Below, one piece after another: positions 1-8,737 of a stretch of DNA of 64,000 nucleotides. The translations under genes were made by a program, and so were the position numbers. The stretch spans positions 1,302,001 to 1,366,000 of the forward strand of contig NZ_AJVC01000003.1 of NCBI RefSeq assembly GCF_000261365.1, read 5' to 3'. The notes beneath the pieces are model-generated. The model had not been told where the DNA came from. It saw only the letters and a program-made list of their open reading frames with translations, and did not search any database. The stretch's first letter is position 1. Every line of letters starts with the position of its first letter. This DNA comes from Herbaspirillum sp. GW103 (GTDB lineage: Bacteria; Pseudomonadota; Gammaproteobacteria; Burkholderiales; Burkholderiaceae_D).

Positions 1-1332
1 GGAGAAGAAGCCCTGGTCGGTCGAGTCCAGCAATTGCCGCACGAAGGCGTTGTTGGCGCGCACGCTGGCTTCGGAAGCGGCCAGTGCCTGCTCCACGAGC
101 TTGCGCGAAGTGACGTCGAAGACCACCCCGACATAGCGTGAACCGGTACGTGGATCATCCTCCACCACCTCACCCTTGCGCGCCAGCCAGCGCTGCTCGC
201 CGTCGGGGCGGGTGATGTGGTACTCGGTGTATTCGAGCGGATTGCGCGGTCCGCCCTCCTTGATGCGAGAAGTACCGAGATTGGGGTGGAATTCCTCATC
301 GATCATGTCCACCAGTTGCTGCGAAGTCACTTCGCCCTCGGCAGGCAGGCCCCACAGGCGGCGGAAACGGTCCGAGACCGCCAGCTTGCCGGAAACCGGG
401 AACCACTCGAAGATGCCGATTCCGCCAGCACGATCGACGATGCGCAGACGCTCTTCGGCCACGAAGCGTTCGGTGACATCGTTGCCCTCGATGAATATGC
501 CGGCTACCCGGCCATCGGCACCCTTGATGGGCTGAAACACGAAGTCCAGCACCGCACCCGCAAAGCCGCTCTGGTGCTCGCGTCGCAAGAACAGACGTGC
601 GCCGCGTTCGGTATAGGTCTGGCCGGTCTGGTAGACACGGTCCAGCAGTTCGTAAAGATTTTCGTCCAGCAATTCCGGCAGCGCTTGGCGCGCCGGCAGG
701 CCCAGCACCGGGCGATCGCCGAACAACTTGAAGTAGGCACCATTGACACGTTCGAACACGTGCTGCGGACCACGCACGATCGCCTTGAAACTGGGCGATT
801 GCTCCATCAGGTCACGCAACATGTCGGTGTGCGCCAGTGCGGTATCCAGGCCCGAGGCGCGCACAAGCGTACAGAACACGCCGGCCACCTGCGCCGGCTC
901 ACCCTCCGCAGCGTCTTCCCACACCGGCAGGCAGGACAGATCCCATTGGCCGGCCCCACCGTCTGTCGGGCTGGCATCGGCAAACAGCGACACGCGCGGC
1001 AGCTGCTGTTGCTGGCCATTGAAGGCCGCCCCAATCGCCGCCTCGCACAGACGTGCCGCGCCACGCCAGAGCGGCGACTGACTCAGGCGCGTACCGAAGG
1101 CCGCCGGATGGGCCGCTCCGATGCAGGCGGCGAACGCGTCGTTGTAGAGCATCTGGCGCGCCGCACCCCACACCAGCAGACTGGGCAGCGGCGAGTGCAG
1201 TGCGATGTTGAGCGAGGTACGCAAGGTCGGGGACCATTGCGCCGGCGCTCCCAGGGGACTTGCCGTCCAATCGGTTGCCGTGACGATCTGCGCGGCCAGG
1301 CCTGTGCCGCGCAACCAAGAAATGTCTGCCAT
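1..1332 (-). CDS. PAS-domain sensor protein, probably a histidine kinase (C-terminal part outside window)
   Basis: The frame opens at an ATG at 1332 and stays open to the left edge, so about 444 N-terminal residues are visible. They start MADISWLRGTGLAAQ and include a segment typical of multi-PAS sensor kinases (DWTASPLGAPAQW, then an LVWG/LYNDAF region). PAS modules follow at about residues 150-270 (QSPSFKAIVRGPQHVFERVN) and 280-400 (GIFEWFPVSGKLAVSDRFRRLW, ending in a PAC-like stretch EQRWLARKGEVVEDD). No membrane segment is visible, so it is probably a cytoplasmic sensor. No kinase core lies inside the window, so the output domain (kinase or diguanylate cyclase) is inferred from family style. 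It lies next to a phytochrome and other kinases, but no operon link is visible. Confidence 0.8.
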   Translation of the reverse strand, partial: MADISWLRGTGLAAQIVTATDWTASPLGAPAQWSPTLRTSLNIALHSPLPSLLVWGAARQMLYNDAFAACIGAAHPAAFGTRLSQSPLWRGAARLCEAAIGAAFNGQQQQLPRVSLFADASPTDGGAGQWDLSCLPVWEDAAEGEPAQVAGVFCTLVRASGLDTALAHTDMLRDLMEQSPSFKAIVRGPQHVFERVNGAYFKLFGDRPVLGLPARQALPELLDENLYELLDRVYQTGQTYTERGARLFLRREHQSGFAGAVLDFVFQPIKGADGRVAGIFIEGNDVTERFVAEERLRIVDRAGGIGIFEWFPVSGKLAVSDRFRRLWGLPAEGEVTSQQLVDMIDEEFHPNLGTSRIKEGGPRNPLEYTEYHITRPDGEQRWLARKGEVVEDDPRTGSRYVGVVFDVTSRKLVEQALAASEASVRANNAFVRQLLDSTDQGFFS

Positions 1333-1704
1333 GTCGTGAAACTTACCTTTAAGCCTAGCTTTGAGCACCGAGGTCGGTCGAGCGGGAAAGACGGACTTGC
1401 GCCGTCATCCTCCCGCGGGTCCCTTCATTGTTGTTCGCATCCGCTTGGAGCAGGCGCTTGCCGAGGGGCGCGAACGCCCGGCGCACCTGCTGCGTGCCGC
1501 CGGTGATTATACGGGAAGCCCATGCCGCTTCCGGAGGCGCTCTCAACCGACGGCAAACCAGCCGTCGGCCGCAACCCCGCTCGGCACAAGCGTGAGCGCA
1601 GACTTCCTGCTTTCCTACACGAAATTGCGCCACGCACCTACACGCCCATGTCCCTGCACAGGGTGCTTTTTCGCAAAGCCTGCATGTGACTGGCGGGGTG
1701 TGAT
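1333..1704. other. Intergenic region, no gene seen
   Basis: 372 bases between the start of the PAS sensor and the end of the next leftward gene. Both flanking genes read leftward, so the promoter of the PAS sensor should lie here. Only short overlapping frames with non-protein-like composition are present, and I see no clear promoter boxes, repeats or hairpin with a T-run. Confidence 0.5.
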
Positions 1705-2067
1705 TCAGCTGTCTGAGCGGCTCTTCTTTTTCTGCGCCCGTTCCTCGCGCAGCAGACGGTTCAGTTCGGCCAGCTCCTGCACCGCTTCCTGAGTCAGGAT
1801 CACCGGTTCATTGGCGCGATAGGCCCGCCCGCCCAGGCGCCCGTTCATGCCGATGTAGGCACGGGCACAGCGGCGCCGGTAAGCCAGGATGTCCTCCTCG
1901 CCGTGCAACGGCGGTCCTGCGCTGTCCTGTGCGGGCTCGGGACAGGCCGGCGGCGGTTCGGCGTCCGCCTGGGACTGCGCGGCGATATGGTTGCGATATG
2001 CGCTCCAGTCGCCTTGTGCAATGGCGATCAGAGGATCGTAAGGATGGGTGGAATCAGACTTGTCCAT
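1705..2067 (-). CDS. Hypothetical protein, 120 aa, hydrophilic
   Basis: Encodes a soluble 120-aa protein starting MDKSDSTHPYDPLIAIAQGD. It has a Pro/Ala-rich middle (about residues 35-55) and an Arg/Lys-rich C-terminal helix (about residues 88-120, LTQEAVQELAELNRLLREER). There is no signal peptide or membrane segment. I recognise no family. Amino-acid use (balanced charges, a helical C-terminus) looks like a real protein, and the reverse frames over the same bases look worse. It stands alone, with the 772-bp gap upstream of its start. Confidence 0.55.
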   Translation of the reverse strand: MDKSDSTHPYDPLIAIAQGDWSAYRNHIAAQSQADAEPPPACPEPAQDSAGPPLHGEEDILAYRRRCARAYIGMNGRLGGRAYRANEPVILTQEAVQELAELNRLLREERAQKKKSRSDS

Positions 2068-2839
2068 GAGGCTACCCTGCTCAAAGATCCGGCGCGGACC
2101 GCTTGCGCCAGGCTGGTTGCAACGTCAGCTTGTCCTGTGCGGCACTGCGTCGGGCCCACACGTGCCGGCGTTCGCATTGCCACTGACCGACCGGGCGCGT
2201 CGTCTGGCCGACGCCGCGATCGGTTTCTTCCCTGTGTTTCATCGACAGCATGGGGTGTTCGCTCCCTGATGTACGCCCAGGTCGCCATGCTGTCTGCACC
2301 TTCTGATGACACTTCATTTTAGCCGCGTGGCGCCAAACTGGAAGAGCTTGATGCAGCGGACGCGCGCATGAATTGTCGTTTCGGCTCGATGACAGCGCAG
2401 GACCGGGCTTTCTTTTCCCATGCGGCATCCACGACGGCTGCTCCATCCAGCGACGAGTCCAATGGTGCCGCGTTGTTTCTGCGAGTTTTGGTGATCTTAG
2501 AACCAGGTTACGGATGAGTCCTATCGGACGGCGCCGGATTGATTTGTAGGACAAAGCGAAAGAGCCCCCCTGACGAGACTAGACGGATCGCCCGGCGGGT
2601 GAGGCGACGAATTAATTGTCATGCCGCCTGCGCGCGGGCTTGCGATGACGCCTATAATCAGGCTTTCCCGAAGCCAAGAATGTGCATCATTCTCCGCCGC
2701 AGCCCTTGGCTACCGGACCGGAGACACGGGTCTCCCGGATGCCGCTCTCTTCTCCCCCTCCAACTTGCTGGCGCAACCATCGATCATCGATGCGCCGGCA
2801 GTTCGATGCCCTGCTGCTGCAGCATCGAGAAAGCAGTGC
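2068..2839. other. 772-bp intergenic region upstream of the phytochrome gene
   Basis: I see no convincing gene. A leftward frame at 2081-2554 (157 aa) is rich in Arg, Trp and His with no domain-like pattern, and I treat it as chance. A TATAAT hexamer at 2653-2658 could be a -10 box for bphP, but no matching -35 box lies 16-18 bases upstream. An in-frame extension of bphP back to 2621 exists but is not conserved-looking. Confidence 0.4.
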
Positions 2840-5032
2840 ATGAGCAATCCGTATCACGCAAGCCGCCGGCGACCGGTCGATCTGAGCAATTGTGATCAGG
2901 AACCGATCCACATTCCCGGTTCCATCCAGAACCATGGCGCCCTCCTGTGCTTCACGCCCGAGGGCCGGCTGGCCACGCGCAGTGCCAATGCTGCTGCACT
3001 GCTGGGCGAGCTGCCCGAGGTCGGACAGCCGCTGGCGGCAGAGCACCTCAATGCCGCGGCCCGTGCAGTGATTCAGTCGGCGCTGCAAGACCGGCAGGGC
3101 TATGTCGACTCTCGCATGATCACCCTGGATTCCGGGGCCTTCGACCTGGTCACCCACAAGTCCGAGGGCGTGCTCATCGCCGAATTCGAACAGCGTCCCT
3201 CGGATGCGCTGTCGCTGGAGGCCTTTGCCCTGGCCGCGCACCAGGCCATCCAGCGCATCCAGCGCCAACCCGGCGTGGAAGATCTCCTGGCCCTGGCCGT
3301 GGACGAGATTGCCCGCATCACCGGCTTCGACCGCGTGATGGCCTACCGCTTCCTGCATGACGACAGTGGCGAAGTCATCGCCGAACACAAGCGCGAGGAC
3401 CTCGAACCCTTCCTCGGCCAGCGCTATCCGGCCAGCGACATTCCGGCCCAGGCGCGGCGTCTGTACGTGATCAATCCGATCCGCCTGATCGCCGACGTGA
3501 GCGCGCCCACCGTGGCGCTGGAACCGGACCACAACCCGCTCACCGGCCGTGCGCTGGACCTGAGCCACAGCATGTTGCGCAGCGTCTCGCCCGTGCATGT
3601 CGAGTACCTCGGCAACATGGGCGTGGGTGCTTCCATGAGCCTGTCGATCGTGATCGGCGAACGGCTGTGGGGCCTGATCGCCTGCCACCACATGAGTCCG
3701 CACCTGGTACCGCACGCGGTACGCATGTCGTGTCAGTTGCTCTCGCAATTCGTCAGCGCGCTGGTGGAACGAAATCTCAACGGCGAGCGTGCCCGCGCCC
3801 TGGAGTACAGCGCCGACCTGCGCCGCCAGATCGTGGCCCAGGTCACCGACCGGGAAGACATCGTGCTGGCCCTGGCCGCCGATCATGAGGGCTTCCTGCG
3901 ACTGATGAATGCCCATGGCGGAGCCATTACTCTGGATCGCAAGACCCAGGTATTTGGCAAGGCCCCTACCCGGGAAGGCGTCAACGCTCTCATCAACTGG
4001 CTCAACGAAAACGAGCCGGGCGATTATTTTTCCACCAGTGCGCTGGGCGCCGACGTACCGGCACTCAAGGGAGCACTGGGCGATATCTGCGGCGTGCTGG
4101 CGGTGCGCTTCTATCGTGAGCAGGACGGCTATGCCTTCTGGTTCCGTACCGAGCAGGTGGAAGACGTGCGCTGGGGCGGCAATCCTGAAAAGAAATACAG
4201 CATCGGCCCACTGGGACCCCGGCTGACGCCACGCGGCTCCTTCGCCGTCTGGAAGGAAACCGTACGCGGCAAGAGCCTGCCCTGGGAAAACACCGAAACC
4301 GAAATCGCCAGCCAGTTGCGCCTGGACTTCCAGGAAGTGGCGCTGTCCAACGAAAACATGATCAAGCGCGCCCGCGAGACCCTGCTGGCCACGCTGGGCC
4401 ATGACCTGCGCGATCCGCTGCAGGCCATCATGATGGCCGCGCGCATGATCGAGGTGCGCGAGCATTCGCCTTCAAGCTCCAACCTGAGCAAGCGCATCTC
4501 CTCCTCATCGAGCCGCATGCACCGCCTGATCTCCCAGGTGCTCGACATCAGTCGCCTGCAAAGCGGCATGGGGCTGGATATCCAGCGCCGCCCGGTGGAC
4601 GTGTGCAAGATGGTCACCGAAATCGTCAACGAAGCGCGCATGGCCTACCCCGACAACGAGATCATCCTCGAAGCGGAAGATTGCGGCGAAATCGAGGTCG
4701 ATGGCGACCGCATCAGCCAGGTGGTCTCCAACCTGCTGTCGAACACGCGCCATCATGGCGAGATCGGCAAGCCCTCGACCCTGATCGTGTTTCGTCGCGA
4801 CGACATGCTGACCATTTCGGTCTCCAATCATGGCCCGGCGATCCCGGCTGCCGTGCGCGAGCACATGTTCAAGCCCTACAAGAAGGAGTCGATGGGCAAC
4901 CAGCGCAATGCCCGCGGCCTGGGCCTGGGGCTGTACATCGTCAGCGAAATCATCAGCGGCCATGGCGGCAAGATCGTCGTCCACTGCGACAACCACATCA
5001 TCACCTTCACGGTCACTCTGCCCATTGTGTAG
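2840..5032 (+). CDS. bphP: Bacteriophytochrome (red/far-red light sensor histidine kinase)
   Basis: 730 aa from ATG 2840. This start puts the biliverdin-binding Cys at residue 18 in the motif VDLSNCDQEPIHIPGSIQ, as usual for bacteriophytochromes. Domains are: PAS (about 18-120); GAF (about 140-305) with the chromophore-pocket motif PASDIP at 197-202 and the ACHH stretch near 281-284; PHY (about 325-500) whose tongue shows WGG (445-447) and PRGSF (464-468); then a kinase core with His521 in the H-box (GHDLRDPLQ) and an ATPase G-box GLGLGLY near the end. It should autophosphorylate on His in a light-dependent way and hand phosphate to a receiver. The receiver Rcp1-like protein is encoded at 6268-6732. 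The gene converges with the kinase unit on the other strand, ending 51 bases from it. No haem oxygenase gene (biliverdin source) is in the window. An upstream in-frame start (2621) would add 73 unconserved residues. Confidence 0.93.
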   Translation: MSNPYHASRRRPVDLSNCDQEPIHIPGSIQNHGALLCFTPEGRLATRSANAAALLGELPEVGQPLAAEHLNAAARAVIQSALQDRQGYVDSRMITLDSGAFDLVTHKSEGVLIAEFEQRPSDALSLEAFALAAHQAIQRIQRQPGVEDLLALAVDEIARITGFDRVMAYRFLHDDSGEVIAEHKREDLEPFLGQRYPASDIPAQARRLYVINPIRLIADVSAPTVALEPDHNPLTGRALDLSHSMLRSVSPVHVEYLGNMGVGASMSLSIVIGERLWGLIACHHMSPHLVPHAVRMSCQLLSQFVSALVERNLNGERARALEYSADLRRQIVAQVTDREDIVLALAADHEGFLRLMNAHGGAITLDRKTQVFGKAPTREGVNALINWLNENEPGDYFSTSALGADVPALKGALGDICGVLAVRFYREQDGYAFWFRTEQVEDVRWGGNPEKKYSIGPLGPRLTPRGSFAVWKETVRGKSLPWENTETEIASQLRLDFQEVALSNENMIKRARETLLATLGHDLRDPLQAIMMAARMIEVREHSPSSSNLSKRISSSSSRMHRLISQVLDISRLQSGMGLDIQRRPVDVCKMVTEIVNEARMAYPDNEIILEAEDCGEIEVDGDRISQVVSNLLSNTRHHGEIGKPSTLIVFRRDDMLTISVSNHGPAIPAAVREHMFKPYKKESMGNQRNARGLGLGLYIVSEIISGHGGKIVVHCDNHIITFTVTLPIV

Positions 5033-5083
5033 GGCCAGGGCCTGTTCACATTCAATCTGCGCGAGATTTAACGTGAGCACCCC

Positions 5084-6271
5084 CTAAGCCAGCGGCAGGC
5101 TCACAAAAAAACTGGCCCCCTGTCCGGGACCGGCGCTGGCAGCACGCAGACGCCCCCCGTGCAGCGCCACCAGTCGGCCTGCCACGGCCAGTCCCGGGGC
5201 TGCTGTTGATGCGACCATATCGCCCCGGATCGCGCCACTCTCGGGCGCCGACGGAAACAGGCTCTCCAGCTCGGCCGGTGTCAGCCCCCGGCCGCTATCG
5301 CGTATCTCCAGTTCGATTGCATGCTCCCTGCGGTGCAGGCACAGCAACACCCGGCCCTGGGGCGGCGTGAAGCGGATGGCATTCATCAGCAGCCGGCCCA
5401 GCACTTGCCGCAAGCGCCCGACATCCCCCAGCACGGTCACTGCCGCCGACTCGGCGCGCAGGGCGATCTGCTTGTCCGCCGCGGGGCCCTCGGCAGCCGT
5501 GATGGCATCGCGGATCAGCTCGGCCAGGTGCACCGGCGCAGTCGCCAGCGGCACCGTGCCCAACAGGATCCGGTTGCTATCGAGCAGCTCTTCCACCCAC
5601 AGTGATTGCAGCCTGGCATTGCGGTCGATCACCTGCACGCCCTTCTGCACCGTGGCGGGGTCGGCAGCGTGATGCAGCAGATAGCCGGTCCAGCCGAGGA
5701 TGGCATTGAGGGGCGTGCGCAGTTCGTGTGAGAGCGTAGCAAGGAAGGTTTCGTGTGCGCTGCGCAGGCGTTCGATTTCCGCGCGGTCGGAGGCTGCCGA
5801 GGCTCGCAGCATTGCGCACTCCTGTTGCAGCTGTTGCAGCTGTTGCAGTTGCTGCACCCCGTCCCAGGCTTGCCCTGCGGCTTGTGCCTGCCTTTGCTGC
5901 GCCAGTACGCGCTGCACGATCTGCGGCAGGTGGTCGAGATAATCGCTGGTCTTGGGCAGCACATCGGCCACGCCTGCCCGCCAAGCTTCGATGATGTGCA
6001 ATTCGTCCGAAAAGCCCGAGACCATGATGGTCGGAATATCCTTCCCCGCCGCACGCAGACTGCGGAAGAAGTCCAGCCCGCTGTCAGGGGCCTGCAGTTG
6101 GTAGTCCACGATGAGCAGGTCAGGAACAGCCTGCTGCACGGCCGCCTGGGCGGACTCGGCATCGGCCACCGCAGTGACGCGGTAGCCCTGCTTCTGGAGG
6201 ACCCGGCTGGCCAGCGCCAGCAAGCCTTCGTCATCCTCCAGTACCAGCACGTGCGCGCTTGTGATCGTCAT
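5084..6271 (-). CDS. Hybrid response regulator-histidine kinase (REC-HisKA-HATPase)
   Basis: 395 aa. An N-terminal receiver (about 7-125) has the acidic pocket LEDDE, phospho-acceptor Asp56 (LLIVDYQL) and Lys107 (VLPKTSD). A Gln/Leu linker (about 138-152, repeated LQQ) and a coiled coil lead to a dimerisation domain with His182 in SHELRTPLNAILGW. The ATPase domain follows (N-box NAIRF, G1 box DSGRGL). The arrangement REC followed by kinase suggests a relay protein that accepts phosphate and then acts as a kinase. It overlaps the preceding regulator gene by 4 bases (ATGA), so it is the last gene of a three-gene unit with the CHASE3-like kinase. It has no membrane segment. The G2 box looks weak: the stretch after SLFPSAP lacks a clear GxGLGL, so kinase activity is not certain. 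Confidence 0.88.
   Translation of the reverse strand: MTITSAHVLVLEDDEGLLALASRVLQKQGYRVTAVADAESAQAAVQQAVPDLLIVDYQLQAPDSGLDFFRSLRAAGKDIPTIMVSGFSDELHIIEAWRAGVADVLPKTSDYLDHLPQIVQRVLAQQRQAQAAGQAWDGVQQLQQLQQLQQECAMLRASAASDRAEIERLRSAHETFLATLSHELRTPLNAILGWTGYLLHHAADPATVQKGVQVIDRNARLQSLWVEELLDSNRILLGTVPLATAPVHLAELIRDAITAAEGPAADKQIALRAESAAVTVLGDVGRLRQVLGRLLMNAIRFTPPQGRVLLCLHRREHAIELEIRDSGRGLTPAELESLFPSAPESGAIRGDMVASTAAPGLAVAGRLVALHGGRLRAASAGPGQGASFFVSLPLA
5822..5848 (-). repeat. Three 9-bp direct repeats encoding the LQQ linker
   Basis: The unit ctgttgcag occurs three times in a row inside the receiver-kinase gene. On the coding strand it gives repeated Leu-Gln-Gln in the linker between receiver and kinase. 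Because the unit is three codons, copy-number change would alter linker length in frame. Confidence 0.8.
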
Positions 6272-6732
6272 CGTGACTCAGGCTCACGCACCACCGCACC
6301 CGGCACCGGCAACTTGACCACCTGCAGGAAGAAGCCCAGGCGCCGCACAGCTTCGATGAAGTCATCGTATTCGACCGGCTTGGTGATGTAGACATTGCAG
6401 CCCACGTCATAGCAATGCGCGATTTCACGCGGATCATCCGTGGTAGTGAGCATGATGACCGGAATGGCCGCGGTGGCCGCTGCCTGCTTCATGCGTCGCA
6501 GCACCTCCACACCATTGACGCGTGGCATGTTCACATCCAGCAGTACCACCACCTGCTGCAGGTCGGCGCGGGCCAGATCGCCGCCAAAGAAGAAATCCAG
6601 CGCTTCCTGGCCATCGCGCAGGCGCTGGAAACCGTTGACCAGTCCGGCGCGCCGCAGGTTCTTCTCGACCAGTACCGCATGGCCGTCGTCGTCTTCGACC
6701 AGGATGATGTTGACGCTCTGCTCTGTGGCCAT
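6268..6732 (-). CDS. Single-domain response regulator, Rcp1-like
   Basis: 154 aa, a receiver domain only. The acidic pair lies in LVEDDDGH, the phospho-acceptor is Asp66 (VVLLDVNMPRVNG), Thr97-Thr98 lie in LTTTDD and Lys118 in ITKPVEYDDF. The long beta3 lead and the LDVNMPRVNG pattern match the Rcp1 family that partners phytochrome kinases. Start ATG 6732 gives the standard length; the frame stays open upstream to 6924 but that part overlaps the kinase gene in another frame. The stop overlaps the downstream start (ATGA), indicating translational coupling. It is the likely phosphate acceptor of the phytochrome and/or the adjacent kinase; that partnership is inferred from position and family. 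Confidence 0.9.
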   Translation of the reverse strand: MATEQSVNIILVEDDDGHAVLVEKNLRRAGLVNGFQRLRDGQEALDFFFGGDLARADLQQVVVLLDVNMPRVNGVEVLRRMKQAAATAAIPVIMLTTTDDPREIAHCYDVGCNVYITKPVEYDDFIEAVRRLGFFLQVVKLPVPGAVVREPESR

Positions 6733-6781
6733 CTTGTTTTCCCCTTGTCCGTTGCGTAATCCGTGTTTGTCCGCACCACCT

Positions 6782-8386
6782 TCAGAACACCGGCGGACGA
6801 GCCGGCAAGGCGACATAGAAACAACTGCCCTGGCCCTCGACCGATTCCACCCAGATGCGCCCGCCATGCCGTTCCACCACCCGCTTGACCAGTGCCAGTC
6901 CGATGCCCTCGCCCTTGGCGGCATTGCCGTGCAGACGCTGGAAGGCGATGAACATCTTGTCCATGTAGGCCGCGGGAATCCCCAGCCCGTTGTCGCGCAC
7001 GAAATAGGTCACCAGGCTGGGAGCCGCCACCACGCTGTCGGGCTGCGGCAGGTGGCCGATGATGATGTGACCGGGGCGGGACGGATCCAGGTAATTGACG
7101 GCATTGCCGACCAGGTTGCCCAATACCTGCTCTACCGAAGTCGGATCGCCATAGGCCGGAGGCAGATCGGGCTCGATGTCCACCCGGGCTGACTTGGTAC
7201 GAATGCTGCCGCTCATCGCAGCGACGATGCGCTGGACGATGGCGTGCATATCCAGCATGACCGGCTGGTATTCCACCCGCCCTGCGCGCGAGAGTCGCAA
7301 CATGGCATCGATGATGCCCGACGAGCGTGTCACTGCATTCTGTATGAAGCGCAGCGATGCCTGGAGGTCGTCCTCGACAAGCGCGCGCAGGCGCTGCCGG
7401 TCCGGCTCGGGCAAGGTCAGGCGATCCACTTCGTTCAGCAGCTCGTGCGTGGCATGGCCGATTTCCTTGCTGAAGCCCTGCAGGTTGACCAGCGGCGAAC
7501 GCAGGTCATGCGAGACGCTGTAGATGAACATCTCGTTGTCCTGGGTCTGCTGGCGCAGGTCGCTGTTGACGTCGGCCAGCTCGCGGGCGCGTTGTTCCAG
7601 TTCCTCGCGATACCCCTGGGCCTGGCGGGCGGCTTCGGTGAGGCGTTCGTGACTGCGATGCAGGGCGTCGTCAAGCAGGCAGATTTCATCATTGCCGCCC
7701 ACGCGTGCAGCCAGTGGCTGACCATCGGCCAGGTGGCGGGCATTGGCGGTCAATACCGCGATACGACTGCTGATGCTGCGCGTGAAAGCCAGCGAAGCCA
7801 GGGCGGCCGTGACGATGGATCCCAGCACTGCCAGAACCAGCAGCCAGGTCTGCGAATGGCGTGCCTCCTGCAGGCGCTGCTGGCGCGCTGCCCCCAGACG
7901 CCGCTCTTCGGATATGAAGTTGCCCAGCAGAACGAGAAATTCGGAGAGCCGGTGCGGTCCCTGCTCATCACGCAACTGGCGGATCAGATCATCGCGCTGG
8001 CCTCGCATCAGGCGCTGGCGGGCACCGTCGTCCCAAGCACGGTAGCGTGCGATGGATTCGTGCACCGCGCGCAGGGTATCGCCCTGCACGGGGTTGTCCG
8101 CCACCAGGCGCGCCAGTTCGCCAGCCCTGACCTCGATGTCGGCCCACAGGTCGCCCCGGCTGAGCGTATCGGGCTGGTCCAGCAGGACCGCATTGCGGAT
8201 GCGCGCGGCCTCCAGCAGCATGGGCTCGCGCAGCTCGGCGGCCTTGTTCATCACCTGCAGAGAGTGCGAGGCCCAGCGCTCGGCATCCTCGGCATCGGCC
8301 TGTGACTTGAACAGCGCCCCCAGCAGCAGCACTTCAAACAGGCTTGGTATGGCAACGATCAACAAGCCCTTGGTCAGCAATCTCAT
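6782..8386 (-). CDS. Membrane sensor histidine kinase with CHASE3-like sensor and HAMP
   Basis: 534 aa. TM1 is at about 7-26 and an all-helical periplasmic sensor of CHASE3 type at about 28-178, with TM2 at about 181-202 and HAMP at about 203-255. A coiled coil (about 255-285) leads to the kinase core with His293 in YSVSHDLRSPLVNLQGFS. The ATPase domain has N-box GNLVGNAVNYL, G1 DNGLGIP and G2 GEGIGLAL. The core resembles the light-sensor kinase subgroup that pairs with Rcp1-type regulators. It is first in a leftward unit; the regulator starts 49 bases downstream. The stimulus is unknown. Confidence 0.9.
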   Translation of the reverse strand: MRLLTKGLLIVAIPSLFEVLLLGALFKSQADAEDAERWASHSLQVMNKAAELREPMLLEAARIRNAVLLDQPDTLSRGDLWADIEVRAGELARLVADNPVQGDTLRAVHESIARYRAWDDGARQRLMRGQRDDLIRQLRDEQGPHRLSEFLVLLGNFISEERRLGAARQQRLQEARHSQTWLLVLAVLGSIVTAALASLAFTRSISSRIAVLTANARHLADGQPLAARVGGNDEICLLDDALHRSHERLTEAARQAQGYREELEQRARELADVNSDLRQQTQDNEMFIYSVSHDLRSPLVNLQGFSKEIGHATHELLNEVDRLTLPEPDRQRLRALVEDDLQASLRFIQNAVTRSSGIIDAMLRLSRAGRVEYQPVMLDMHAIVQRIVAAMSGSIRTKSARVDIEPDLPPAYGDPTSVEQVLGNLVGNAVNYLDPSRPGHIIIGHLPQPDSVVAAPSLVTYFVRDNGLGIPAAYMDKMFIAFQRLHGNAAKGEGIGLALVKRVVERHGGRIWVESVEGQGSCFYVALPARPPVF

Positions 8387-8737
8387 GTGCGTTCGCCCGC
8401 TTCATGATCATTGTTACGGTGCAAAGCCATCGATCAAGCGCCGTCACGTCCCCGAGCGCTCCCCGCACATGGGTGGGTAGCTCGGACCGCAACGGGCCTG
8501 ACCTGCAGTGCGCCCCCTTCGACATTTCCTTGTTGTTCTGTCCTGCGCACACCCCTGACTGCGCGGTCCTGTTGACCGAAGAGCTGCGGACCTGGCGCGT
8601 ACTTTCAGGGTAATCGCTTGTTACGTGCGATTATAAACTCACACTATGCCCGCGCGTGCAGACCCTGGCAAGGACCATACACAAGCCCGGCAACGCGCTG
8701 TCGGGACGGGGATGCCAGACCTTGGGGGCGCGACGGC
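8387..8737. other. Intergenic region between pgi end and the sensor-kinase start
   Basis: 351 bases holding the promoter of the leftward kinase-regulator unit. A TATAAT on the minus strand (8635-8630) is a possible -10 box but lacks a good -35 box and would give a leader of about 240 bases. I see no convincing terminator for pgi and no protein-like frame. Confidence 0.4.

Noticed and set aside
2081-2554. 157-aa leftward frame upstream of the phytochrome
   Set aside because: Arg/Trp/His-rich, no ribosome site, no domain pattern.
2621-2839. In-frame upstream extension of the phytochrome from 2621
   Set aside because: It would place the chromophore Cys at residue 91 rather than near 18 and covers a TATAAT box; ATG 2840 fits the family.
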